This document shows, one piece after another, positions 18,404 to 30,300 of a stretch of 64,000 bases of DNA. Location of the stretch: positions 12,051,896 through 12,115,895 of the forward strand of contig CM029119.1 of NCBI GenBank assembly GCA_016859345.1, written 5' to 3'. Position 1 is the first letter of the stretch, and each line of letters begins with the position of its first letter. Under the pieces are notes generated by a model, which saw nothing but the letters and a program-made list of their open reading frames with translations, searched no databases and was not told the origin of the DNA. This DNA comes from Istiophorus platypterus. Its lineage: Eukaryota > Chordata > Actinopteri > Istiophoriformes > Istiophoridae. Both the position numbers and the translations under genes were made by a program.

Positions 18404-20215
18404 AACAGTTACACAAGAAAAAGAGTGGGACCAGATGTTTAACATTTCAAGGCTTTGCACTACGGACACAATTTTAGTTTCAATGCTCACTGCTAGAGTT
18501 TGATACCCAGCTCTGCTTTAACACTGATGAATCAAAGAACAGTGCGGCACTCTCCATGTTCACCTGGACTCACAAATGACATGGAATTACTCGGAAGCAG
18601 AGGGTGGATAATAAGAAACACCTTAAGCTTTGCTAGGTAAAACTCCCTCGGGACATAACCGGCTCCTTCATCTCCGTGCAGCTCATGGCTTGGACTCTTC
18701 TCAAATGGGTCTGGTGTGTCCATGTCTTGTCAGGTCAGCCTGTCCATCATATAACAGCCTCAGCAGACCCAAGGGACTAATTACGGGAAGGGCTGTATCT
18801 GTTACAGTCTGCTTCCACTTAGAAGCACACAAGAGAACAGCTAACTGGCTGTTCTTTGGCTTTAAGTACTGGGCTTGTTGGGTTGGCAGGTAGAGAAAAA
18901 AATACTGCCTAAATAATAGAAAGACTTGGACACGTCTGAATGACAACTGGAACAAAGATTCCATTAGGATGAACAGAAAAATACGTCTCTGAACGGGTGC
19001 TGTTGCATCCTTCCCCACTGTGTGTTTAACGATGCCATTTCCTATGCGTGAACAGTTTAAAGAGGGAGGTCGAAGGTCATCCCTCATCAGGTGAAAAGGT
19101 ATCGGGCAAGTTCTGAGAAGAGGAGGCCACAGATGGCACTGGTAAGGATGTAACTCTACCTGAGCTTGTCCAGATAATGAAATGAGATCATGCTCGCAAA
19201 CCGCATCAGGGCAAGCCAGGCCCTCCGCTGTATGCAGTCTCATGGAAGGACAAATGACCCGAATGCCTGCCTCCAGGACCATGAGCCAGATTAAATGATT
19301 TTTACAGCCCATTTGCTCATCTGTGCCTTAACATTACTCCCAGCCGGGGCTCCCCTTTGGGCCCGATAAAAGCTTTTATCCTGGCATATTTCGCCCTGCA
19401 TCTTAATGGCATATCCTGTACAAACACCACCAGGCCGCGGTAACATTACACCGTCACACATGGAGCTAAAAGGGTCTTCCGCTTCCTCTAGTTTGATGAG
19501 CGATGGTGATTGTATGAACCGGAACTTTGGTCTTTCCTGCCTGTTTTACAGTCTGATCCTTTCATTACAGAGATTAAGCGAATTTCATCTGTGAGTAAGC
19601 CCAGAGCAGTTTACCTGGAAGGGGATTGCATGAAAACAGCCAGCGTGTACGTGCTGTAAAATACCATATACTGCGGTGTACAGAGCACAAAGCACTCAAT
19701 GTTATTAAGGCTCCGCTACAGTATGTGGACTATATGAGGATTTATGAGAGTATATTGTAGGAACTAGTAAATGCCTCAGCTCTTTAAATCAGAAATGTCA
19801 GAAATATATGCAATTTTTGAAAGAACCGTTCTTATCTTTATACCTGAAGAAACATCATTTTATTAGCAAGATTTTTGCGATTTAGACTAAAATAAGGCCA
19901 CAATACATTAAGCCTAAGCAGTCAATTTCTATATTTCACTCAGAGAAAATTTTTATTACTTTTTAACAAAGCAGCTTCAACCTTTGAGCTAAAGGACTCA
20001 GAGGACATTGACAACAGGAGCAGAGACAGACTCAAGGCTACTTCTCACTTTTTGATCTCTCCATTAGATTTCTCATTTTCATTAATCCATCTTCAGACCC
20101 ATTGTGTTCAGTTGCTAAGAGGCTACATTCCAATGATGGAAGTGTTAGATGGGATTTTATGGTCAAATGAGCCATAATAAATGATGAGCCTAATAAATTA
20201 AAAAGAAATACTTAC

Positions 20216-20277
20216 TCAGAGGAATCTATGAAGTATATTACAAGGGCTCCAATGCTGAGAGCAAATACGAGAACCAC
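20216..20277 (-). CDS. kcnma1: kcnma1 exon 3: S1 transmembrane segment
   Basis: This 62 bp exon (phase 0 in, phase 2 out) encodes VVLVFALSIGALVIYFIDSS plus the first two bases of an Asp codon that exon 4 completes. This is the S1 helix of the voltage-sensor domain. Acceptor TTTTTTTTACAG and donor GTAAGT both agree well with consensus. The exon is too short to stand out as an open frame; it was found by reading the minus strand between the flanking exons, and the phase match on both sides confirms it. Confidence 0.95.
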
Positions 20278-20809
20278 CTGTAAAAAAAAGAAATAAAAGG
20301 GCAATTTTACTTAGGTTTCCATGATATTAATAAATCATCCAAAATATACTTTTCCACAGACAGATCAGAGCTAGACAGTAGATGTTTAATCTTCAGATGC
20401 TTTGAACTCTAGGATGGGAAATGGGAAAAAGGAGGACATCAGCTTTATGTGCGTGACCCATTTGGCAGACAAAACAAAGTTATTCTAACATTCACAATGA
20501 TTTGTTGGATGCGGGGGAGTTTACAGGAACATATTTTCGAAACAAAGTTACAGAGTGCTTAACAGAGCATAAGGCAAGAAAAATAAATGAATAAAGAGGA
20601 AACAACATTAAATATTAGCAAACGAAATTACAAATAAGACTTCAATAAATGTGCAGAGAAACACAGAATGACACAGTTAAATAAAACAAAAAACAAATCT
20701 ACTTGCAACTACTTTGACAATCTAATAATCACAATTAAAGAAAAAAAACAAACGAACTCCAAAACACAGAATTCCCTTGTTTCCAACTACTACAGTGTGA
20801 GATGTTGCT

Positions 20810-20960
20810 GCTTCTCTCTGATTTATAAAAATTTAAATTGAATAGCTTTGGGTTTTGGACTGAAAAAAACAAGACATTTGAAGACCTCATCCCATTTATA
20901 GACTAACGATTTATTAATTTAATTTATTGATTGACTGAAAAAAAAATTACAGTAGATAAA
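20810..20960. mobile_element. Fish MITE-like repeat, fragment (copy B)
   Basis: It has TGCTGCTTCTCTCTGATTTA, GAATAGCTTTGGGTTTTGGA, ACAAGACATTTGAAGACCTC and TTTATAGACTAACGATTTAT in the order expected for the same repeat family as 14870-15252. Confidence 0.6.
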
Positions 20961-21329
20961 TTGATAATAAGAATGAAAGGCAGCTGCAGTTCTTGATCTT
21001 TTGTTCTGTCACTGATCAAGGTCTATTTTCTCAGAAGCGTTATTGTTAGACAGCCTCCAATATAAAGTGATCTGACAAACAAATGTAATGAAATAACAGA
21101 TATTTGTTTAAGGTGTGTAGCTAACGGCCATTGACTATCAAAGGCATTAACAGACCTCGATGCTTCTTATCAGCCTGTCATGATTGTGTTATATTGACCA
21201 AAAAGAAGGAGTCACAGTTTGGATCAGCATTGTCACAACAGAGTCATCGGATACTGTTCATCTGACAGTGTAAATAAATACACAAGAGCTCGGCTCATCG
21301 TGCATCATCATGTAAATTGGCAGCGGAAG

Positions 21330-21560
21330 AGTGGGCGAGGTGACGGACGACTTTCACAGACACAAACAAGGACGGATGCAGCCGAGCCTGGAGCTCCCTC
21401 GGCCGCAGCTGAGCAGCAGCGTGACGAGAAAATCCAGGGCGTCCCTTTGACTCTGTCACGCCGCCTTCCTGCATTGGAGGAAGACGCCGCCGAATAACCC
21501 CCGAACCCCGGAGCGAGCCGGTAGACCGGGGAGAGCAGACTGGGGGGCACGATGCTGTGT
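21330..21560. promoter_or_regulatory. Intronic CpG-rich patch
   Basis: About 230 bp with many CG dinucleotides (for example GACGCCGCCGAATAACCCCC and CGGAGCGAGCCGGTAGACCG) inside otherwise CpG-poor intron 2, about 1.1 kb upstream of exon 3 in transcript order. It could be an internal promoter or enhancer, or a repeat relic; no consensus elements were identified. Confidence 0.25.
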
Positions 21561-23124
21561 AATAAACATGAGGTCCAGGGGTACTGGCGACAGGGCGCAA
21601 GAGTCGTCAGGTGACAGCACTGACACTGATAGGGCTTATTTGAAATTGAATCACCCCCTTTCTAATGCCACTGGAAATCAGACTGAACTGTAAATACAAA
21701 TAGTTGTAATGGGGAACGATGGGGGACAACCCAGCAACACTCCACATATCTAGATGTTTAGAAGACAAACAGAGCCCGAGGTGACTGCTCCTTCTTTTCA
21801 GTCGCTGTCAAACAACCCCGTGTTCTCACCTGACACAACGCTACTGTCACCGAGAATCACAGTAAAATTCAAAAGCGACTGCTGTCATGTTGTGTTTTTC
21901 AAACCAGAAAAGAAGGTGGAAGATTATCAGGAATGGAGAGTAGAGGACAAAATCTCTGTTACCTAACTGGAGCATTCTTTTTTTTTTTTTTTTTTAACAA
22001 AACAGGCTAAAAAGCAGCTAAGCCACAACACAGAGTTTATACATTTCACATTCTGCAGTGCAGCTGTTACAAAACACATTTTCCACCATCTGGGTTACAA
22101 AAAACCTTGATTTCTAATTCCTTAAACACAATGTTAATTGTACAGTATCATCTATTTATATGTAAAAGGCAAAGAGCACAGCAGCTCATTAATGTCATTG
22201 TGAAATGAATGTCCCAATTTTGTCTTTTTAAAAGTCAATGCTAATGTAGACGAGGGCTCGACCCAGAGAGACCCAGGAATGAACAGAAAGGTTTTCTGCC
22301 AGACAGCAGAACAAATGTTTTACATCCTGAAATATTCCAGCGGGTCATCTGCAACCGAACCTGGCTTTCATCTATTTAGAAATGACACAATGGCAATCCT
22401 GAACAAGAAACCAATGGGCATCCATAATGAATGAGCTCAGCCTAATTCATTTCCATGATGTGAAATTGTATTGTCAACCTGCAACCAACGATGGCTCTGT
22501 AGTGACAAAAAGCACCCGCATGCATTTTTAATCGACCCTTCCTCTTTGAAAGCCAGGAAATCTCTTTATGCCTCCGACCATCCCAGTTTAGAAACTGGAA
22601 ACGATGTTGGTGCAACCCTAGAAATGCTAATGCCGCCGGCACAAGACAACGCAGCGACGGCAGTAAATAAGACTCGTGGCTGTGACAAAGAGGGGGCACT
22701 TTGTGACCGGGTTTGCCGGTGAGGTGACAGCAGATGGGGCCAGTGCCCATCGTTCATCTCAGTCACAGGATAATGATGCATCACATCTGTACCGTCAGCC
22801 ACCTTCAGCCATTTGCTGACGGATGGCTCCACCCACAAGGGGGCACAGCGAGCTCAGACTCGCAGGGAGGACGGACCACGGCACAAGTCCCTCTGCGTGA
22901 TGACCAAGAGGTCTGCCAAGACATACTCAGACTAATCGGCATTTGTTTTTGCCAATATGCTCTTCACTTAATGTCCGTGCCAATTACAAGGCAGAAGAGA
23001 AATCACTTTGCAATAAAAGAAAATGTCACATATTTTCTCTAAAATCTTCCTACATTAACCTAAGGAACCTGTGTTAAAAAGAAAAAAGATTTTTTTTCCG
23101 TGAAACTGCCTGAGATGCAAAGGA

Positions 23125-23550
23125 GAGTCTTGATTCAATTATCGAGTCATCTGAGTGAAGTCCAAGTCAATTCTCAAGTCTACCAGAGCAAGTGCTGAGT
23201 CGAAACGAGTCCGACTCAGGTCTCGAATTATTTAAAAACAAGTCCCGAGTGATTTGAGACATTTTCAGGTCAATACTCATGTCTGTCAAAGCAACGAGCA
23301 AGTCAAACCTCAATACATCTAAAACTAGTCCGGGTCATGTCTAAAGCCTGGCTGAGCAAGTCTCAAGTCATCTCAAATCATTTGATTCAAGGCCAAGCAA
23401 ACTCTGTCAGAGACAACGCCAACTCAGGTCTCGAGATTTCTTGAAACAAGTCCCTCTCCTGCCTCAAGTCTGTCAGAGAAAGCCTCAAGTTATTTCAAAC
23501 AAGGTTCAAGTCAAGACTCAGGTCCTTAAGGACAGACCTAAGCCAAGTCT
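23125..23550. repeat. Irregular array of CAAGTC / AGTCTCAAGTCA-like words
   Basis: Over about 425 bp the word AAGTC or AGTC with neighbours TCAAGTC, GAGTC, CAGGTC and GTCTGTCAGAGA recurs every 8-20 bp with larger repetition of roughly 35-75 bp. A weaker outlier lies at 23776-23880. It looks like a decayed minisatellite. A 71-codon frame (23441-23656) rich in QV repeats is a by-product. Confidence 0.7.
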
Positions 23551-24293
23551 TCCTGAGGAAAAATGCATTAAAATGACACAGCATTTAATTATTCCTTCCA
23601 TAAAAATGAAATATTCAAGTTGTAAGACTATGCAAGAACTGAATGTCACGGTTTGACCTTTTTTATTACCGCTACAGGATTAAGTCTTAGGAAAAAAACT
23701 TGAGGCTGAATTGTGCGTTGAAGCACAGAGACTGTTGTATGTAGTACATATGAGATTTTTGAAATAAATCTTTAAGGAGTCAAGCAAGTAATGTCTGAAA
23801 GCGATCAATTCCGAGTCAAATCTAGCCCTAAATTTTTTCGACAAAAGTCTGACTAAGGCCTCAAATCTAAAAGGAAGAATAAGTTAGCAAATAAATCTCA
23901 AACACAAATCATAAAAACTGGAAAATTGAGCCCGACTGGGGAAAAAAAGAAATAAAAGAAAATATTCACAGAAAATCTCCAACTCCATCTGAAAAATGTT
24001 AGCTAAATCTGACTCATATGTTTGTTAAAAAAGAACAATTAGACTTCTTCTAGGTCCGCTTTCACAAGAGATCCTGATATCGCGGATGATCCTGTCTATG
24101 ATGTTCAGCATATCTTTGCCCGGCAGAGCACAATAGCCCGTCTGAAGCAAAGATCAGGGAACCGAGTCATGCTCCTCCACTCACTGTGACTCATCACTGA
24201 CTATTGTGAATAACCTGCCAAAGAAACAGGAACTTTACTCGGGCAGAAAAATCTTGGGTTCTTTTTTTGAAGTTGGAGAAAGAAACCAAGGTG

Positions 24294-24298
<5 letters not shown>

Positions 24299-24348
<50 letters not shown>
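24299..24348. repeat. (TA)25 microsatellite
   Basis: Fifty uninterrupted bases of TA dinucleotide. Confidence 0.98.
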
Positions 24349-24351
<3 letters not shown>

Positions 24352-25934
24352 AATATCAGTAAAAGAAAATAACAGAGTCAATAGTGGAATTTTAGTTTGT
24401 TGAGAATGCAGTAGCCATCACATCATTAGTGTGCTATAAGCATTATAAATACACCGCAGTGGTTCTGGGGCTCATTGAGATTCAGTTAAGGTAGAAAATG
24501 GTTTACAAATTCAGCAATGGGAGGTTGTGTTACATTGTGAGCTGCCACAGGATCTAAAAACAGGATTCAGAAGAAGCAGGGGTCAGTGTGTTCCATATTC
24601 CCTTAAAGCCCGCGGCCACATTGGGATCAAAGCGCTCATTGGTGGGATGCCAGGAGATTTGTGTGTTCAGGCAACCGACCGTCTTTGTTTAGGTAAACGC
24701 GTCCAGACTGAGCTCCATTCTTCTGTGTGACACATCCAGTTCATGCATCTCTTTTACTTTAACTGTGTGAATCCTATATGCTCACGGGAGCTTAAGTGTC
24801 TGTCCCGGTGTTCCTCATGGGTGGACTGTCTGACCCCCAGCAGATTCCCCGGGTACACAGGGCTGCTTTCCAAAGTAAACCGACCTAAGGACTATCCTGG
24901 TGAATTGCAGCCAGTCCATCTGTCTGTCCTCAAACGCCACTTTGATTCATAAGGCCTTGTGCACATAATGACACACAGAGGAATTAAAGACTGTGGTAGT
25001 AATTGCAACACAAGTGACTATGGATTTGTTCCTTTAGAACAAGTTAGCAACTAACGAATAACTAGTTCTAAAAAATGATTTGTGGAAGAGTGATCGTCAG
25101 CTTATAATTTTCCAAATTTGAATCAATACGAACATTATCACAGATATTAAAATTTACCCGGTCATGAATTCATGAATTCTGTGCAACAGATGCTTTAATC
25201 AGGAAGAATTTTTCTCTTCCTGAGAGTAGAGCCTTGTAAATTTTGTAAAATCACAAAGCTCAATAGCGTAATCAATAACTCTGATTGATGATGTTTGTGT
25301 GACAGTGGCTGTAAATGTGCAATGGACCTTGAATTGTAGGAGACACCTTGGTCGCTAACTAGCCCTTGGTTACAGGGCTTTTGCACAGTTTATCCTTTGC
25401 CGGGGTGATAACAGCATATTAGCATGTTCACAACAACAGCCATAAACGTGATGGACTGCAGCCCTGACAAACACACGGACACTGAATGAACATTTGTGAC
25501 ATTTACGGCATCATTAACGTTGAACTCCGGGCCCTTTACAGCTGACAAGACATGCGACGGGACATCTGTGACGCATGATGCAACTTCAGCATCATGCGTA
25601 CAATCTCGAGCTATTTTTGTTTTTGTTTGACAGTTTTAGATGGGAGAATTGGGTGCCAAAGCACCATGATAGATGATGACACCCACTGGCCTCATTATGA
25701 CCTTTTGATGGCTCTCAACTTTCTATTTGGAGCATTTAGAATACACACAAAGTGTTTAGCAGGTCTAACAATCAGCTATAAACTTATGGCTAAAATAAAA
25801 ACCTGCATATAACGCTTGACTGGAGTTGATGATTATCAATCAGAATTACGAGTCTTTGCTGATTAAGGTAAGCAATTATTTAATGGAGTTTTGTTTATCA
25901 ACCGAGTTGCTATTTTGAACTAATCCAGCACAAT

Positions 25935-26200
25935 CTTAAAGCTGCACTAATCATTATTTGCATATCAAGAATAGATCGAATTATTTTGTATGATAATGCA
26001 GTTCCCCTCAGCTCTATGACACGCTTCAATGGCTTTCAGCTCGTTAAGGGTTGTTACAGCCCACAAGTTTAACATTTTGAACCAACTATACTTTGCCAGA
26101 AATAAACAACAGATGGACAAAGGTAGAGACATGCTAGTGAACATAGTGGAGCATTTAGGCAAAGGGACAGATATGTCCCTCAAAATCGGTGCCTCAATTG
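25935..26200. mobile_element. Fish interspersed repeat fragment
   Basis: It starts AAAGCTGCACTAATCATTAT, continues CAGCTCTATGACACGCTTCA and AACAACAGATGGACAAAGGT, and ends TAGTGAACATAGTGGAGCAT followed by TCCCTCA. I recall the same word order from a frequent fish repeat (GCTAGTGAACATAGTGGAGC). Short frames here (25965-26229) are not genes. Confidence 0.6.
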
Positions 26201-26555
26201 TAAACCATCAGAAAACTGAAAACACATGATTAGAGACCTGTTATGACTTGCAATCTGGTTAACAGTTCTTTTAAATTATGATGAACAGATGCTAAATGCC
26301 GGCTAAGTTATAAATGATTTTTGATGCTGTTTGAGTCAAACTCAGTCCTGTTTGTGAACTAAGCATCAAAACAAAGGCCTACACATAATTAGAACCTGAT
26401 AACAGTTGAACAAAATGCTTATTTTTCATCAAAAGGTCACATTATGCAAGCAAATATAGGCTCTGTCTGTAAATTATATGGTTTAAAAAAAGAAGAAGGA
26501 TTGGGCCTTTAAGAGACAGCTGTGTCCCTGTTCAGCCCAGACCTGTATTCACTGG

Positions 26556-26556
<1 letters not shown>

Positions 26557-26616
<60 letters not shown>

Positions 26617-26634
26617 CGTGTGTGTGCGTGCATG
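26557..26634. repeat. (TG)28 microsatellite with GCGTG tail
   Basis: Uninterrupted TG at 26557-26612 followed by TGCG/TGTG variants to 26634. The open frames across it on both strands are artefacts. Confidence 0.98.
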
Positions 26635-27379
26635 CGCCTCATGCTCGTGGCGACAGGCGAAAACACAACATGCATACTAATGGGGTCTTGGATGGTGCTC
26701 GTGAAGCCTGGCACCCTCCTCAAGCATGATCTTAATATAACCTTCCCAGCATGTGTTTCATAAACAGTCCACAGCCTCATCTGCCTGAACGAGAAATTGT
26801 GATTAAACAGTCCAAATAACAGCGTTAGTGCAAAGGAGCTTTTCTGTGTTCTGTTTCAGCCAGCTGTATTTGACAAAGTCAAAGGCAGGAAACAGGCAAA
26901 AATGACACAGTTTAAAGGTCAAAACCAGGACATCTCAAAAACAGCAGCAATAGTTAACCGTTAATGGTACAGGAGTTAAATTTGATAATAGCTTTTTTAA
27001 TGATCACAGTGTATAATATTCACCAATAGTTATATGTCATTATTTTCTTTTTCCACAGGTTTTGGATTAAAAAAAAAAAAAAAGCTTCTCTCAGACAGAA
27101 ATGCATGTGAAAAAAAAAACCATAGCGCTTCAGGTAAAACATCGATACGGCACTTAGAGTTTAAAACTGCACAGATCAATATTTGTATATATGAAAATTA
27201 CAATTATTTTTGCTAGTTTTGGGTAGATCAATGTCATTCGGAATTATTTTTCTTGGAGTATTAGGTTGAATAACTATTTGAGTCGCCTTGTTAAACTGGA
27301 GGAAGCACAGCCCATCCATTGCTTTTACTTTTTAAAGTGAAAGGTGTCATTTGTGGTAAAAAACTGAAAGCAAATTACA

Positions 27380-27397
27380 CCCCCCCCCCCCCCCCCC
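27380..27397. repeat. C18 homopolymer
   Basis: Eighteen consecutive C. Similar runs are C14 at 2409-2422 and G15 at 40631-40645. Confidence 0.95.
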
Positions 27398-30300
27398 GCT
27401 GTTCCCCTCAGCTTTATGGAGTGTTACAGCACCTTTCAGCTTATTGTTTTGGCTTCACGGCCCCACAAGCTTTACTGCTACCGCTCCCACCGCTCTCATC
27501 GACCTCGTTTTTAATCGCAGCAGGCAGCTTTTTTTCCCCCGCAAACAAACAAACTCCGACAAAACCCACCGCACACGACCCGGGCAGCAAAAGAGACATT
27601 TGAAATTTGCCCGTTACGGTCGTGTTTCCGTTTGTAACTGTTGTCGATGATTAGGTGCAGATCAGTGGCACATAAGTGACTGGCAGCTCTGATGCATTTC
27701 CGAATAAAGCTAAGACACCTGTTGCTGTGAAGATCGTGAAAAGGGTGATTGGGATCAGACTCGGTGGCATCCAGAATGAATGCCAACAAACAAAAAAGAG
27801 GCCTCAGAGGGCTCTTTCTTCATTCACAGGCTTGTATTGAGATACATGAATGCATCAATTCTAATTGAAAAGCACAATGGGCTGTAGTCACCGATGACAG
27901 CAGCAGGATGATGATAAATATCAAATAATTCCCAAAAGTGTGTGCGTGGCAAGAAATTAGCTCATCGTGTGTCATTCCGAACGCGGCCCAGTCTGGCTTG
28001 ACGATCCAGTGATTCACCACTCGGGCTAAGCCGAAGGACACGAGGTTGAATGGGTTCAGTGTGTCAGCCTGCTAGCAGCAGCATGTCCATGTTGAAAACA
28101 CATGGTGGTTGGTTAGGAAGTGTGGCTCAAATGTGCTGAGTAAAGCATGCACATAAAACCTCCAGGTTCGGCATTAGGCTGTGTAGATGTTCTATTTCCT
28201 GACTGAAACTCCAAGCATCAAGTAAAAATCTTTAGTGCCAAAACTTTTGAATGTATTTTTTTTCCTAGGGGTTTTATCCCCTTTTTTCGAAGAACACAAA
28301 TCGACAAAGATGTTTCGTAAGAGCATATATAAGGCATGAATGTCTATTAAAACCGCGTGCTGCTACTATAAAATAATTATTAGAATGAAAATAATATTAA
28401 ATAATAATCGCACTGGAGAATGTATTGTAGGTCGGTAGGAAAACACAGACACAAATCAAAAACCCCAGCGGAGGGTCGTCTCTCACGTGAAACCAAACGA
28501 GTGGGACACAACCACTAGTGATGATGAGTTCGGTCGGAGGTGAAACAGACTTGCACTTTTTACACTGTGCTTTTGCGGTCTGGTGTAATGGTGCTCTTGA
28601 AAACGAAACAAGAGGGGAAGGAGGCAACGGGTGGGACCTTCGCCCGAGAAAATATGACGGCATTCAACTGCCTTAGTCAATCGAATACGTGCAAGTACAG
28701 ATCCCGGGCAGATTACCTCGCACCAAGTAAGCTGTTTTTCTACTGTTTACCTGGCAACGGTTTTGAGGAAAGATAAAGTCATTATGACTGATAACTTCCT
28801 AGACTAGACCTGTGAAATCCTCCCTCACGGATATCATTGTAAAAAATCTGTGCAGTGTTGAGGCATCTGATAAATCTGATCTGTTATTCCAGGGGTTTTT
28901 AAGGTCAGACCATTTGAACCGCCTCCAGACAAAGTAAACACCTAAGACATCCTGAGCCTCATTATTTAAAGAGCAACATGGAAAAAGTTCATATTCATTT
29001 TGTCACTTGAAATAATCTTGCTCTTACTTTTGGAACAACAGTTTGCATAACTTTGGTTTTTGCGAGGGGCTGTAAACAGGAAGTATATGCTGCCATGGAT
29101 TCAGTGAACTAGCTATGGGCTACATCTTGAGCCTGTTGTTTTTTTTGGCACCAGTTAAGTATGCTGAATTAGCTATTAGCAGTTCCTGTTTGCAATGTAC
29201 ACATCGATGTACAAACAGCTATCAGTGATTACTTTGATACTGAAGTAAACTTAAGGATCTGATGATTCCCTTGCTGGTTCTGTAGTTCTAAGGAGCATCT
29301 TTTTTCTGTGATTTCTAAGCACACTTGTGGATATTTATTTGCACTGGATATCAGAGATAGTCATATCCTCAAAAAGTGCACGTCAACAGGAATCTATAAT
29401 ATTTTGTATCATGTCCGCGTGTTCAGATTTGAATGAGTTATGACTCCAAGAAGGATTGGAATTTTAATGCAAAATTTTAGCAATCAGGCCCTAAAGGTTT
29501 TAAGGACCTTACTTGCCTCCATGGGGCTGCGACGCAGCAACTGCTGCAGTAACTAGGCTGACAACCGGCTCAAATCAACAGGCCAAACTACAATGAGAAT
29601 CCTCCCCTGGCTTTTTCGACCCTGACAAGCACCTGTCCTTGTGACTGTACTTCACACCTCCTGGGAGGGCACGGCTCACAGTTCGGAAACCTCTGTGCTG
29701 TTCCGACTGGGATTTCCGGATCATATTCTTATAGGCTCACTGGCACTTAAAGCAACATGCCCCAACCAACGCAGCCGCTTACGTTTGTTTTGTTTTTTTT
29801 TAAACATAAGGCTGTTTTCATTCTGAAGGCACTGCCTCAAACATTTTCATATCATAATCCCGCTTTTGACACGAGCACCCAAGGGATCCATTTAGATGAT
29901 AATCTAATTAATTTAGCATTGAATTATACATTTGTTATACTGTACAATGGGAGATACTAGAGTACAACATACAGTGAAAACAGATTAGTAAAATGTAAAC
30001 TTGATTTAATTCAACTTAAATGGAACAAGTCCTCTTCTTGCTTGGAATCCCTGGAAACCTCTACAACCAATGGGGTGTCTGGGGTGGCTGAATGTAATAT
30101 TCAGGCTTTTACTGCATCATTTCGATCATTTCCCAGGATGAGTACAGACATTTTGCAGGCAGCACAGTATCCGAAGCAGGCCTTCATCGTGGCTTTTCTT
30201 TTGTGCCTGTGACTTTCCCACTCGAGAGTAAAACCAGTGGGTTTAAGGGATTTCTCTCTCATCTTGTCAATAAAACCAGATTATTCCTTTGTCTTGCAGG

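Larger units (their letters stand above)
14004..20215 (-). other. kcnma1: kcnma1 intron 3
   Basis: About 6.2 kb. It contains repeat copies at about 14870-15252, 15255-15615 and 18090-18403, an (AAAT)n run (15802-15823) and a G-run (15957-15967). The longest frame of the window, 203 codons on the minus strand at 18701-19312, lies here and shows no domain that I recognise. Confidence 0.75.

Noticed and set aside
26532..26780. Frames with Thr-His or Cys-Val repeats
   Set aside because: Translation of the (TG)28 microsatellite.
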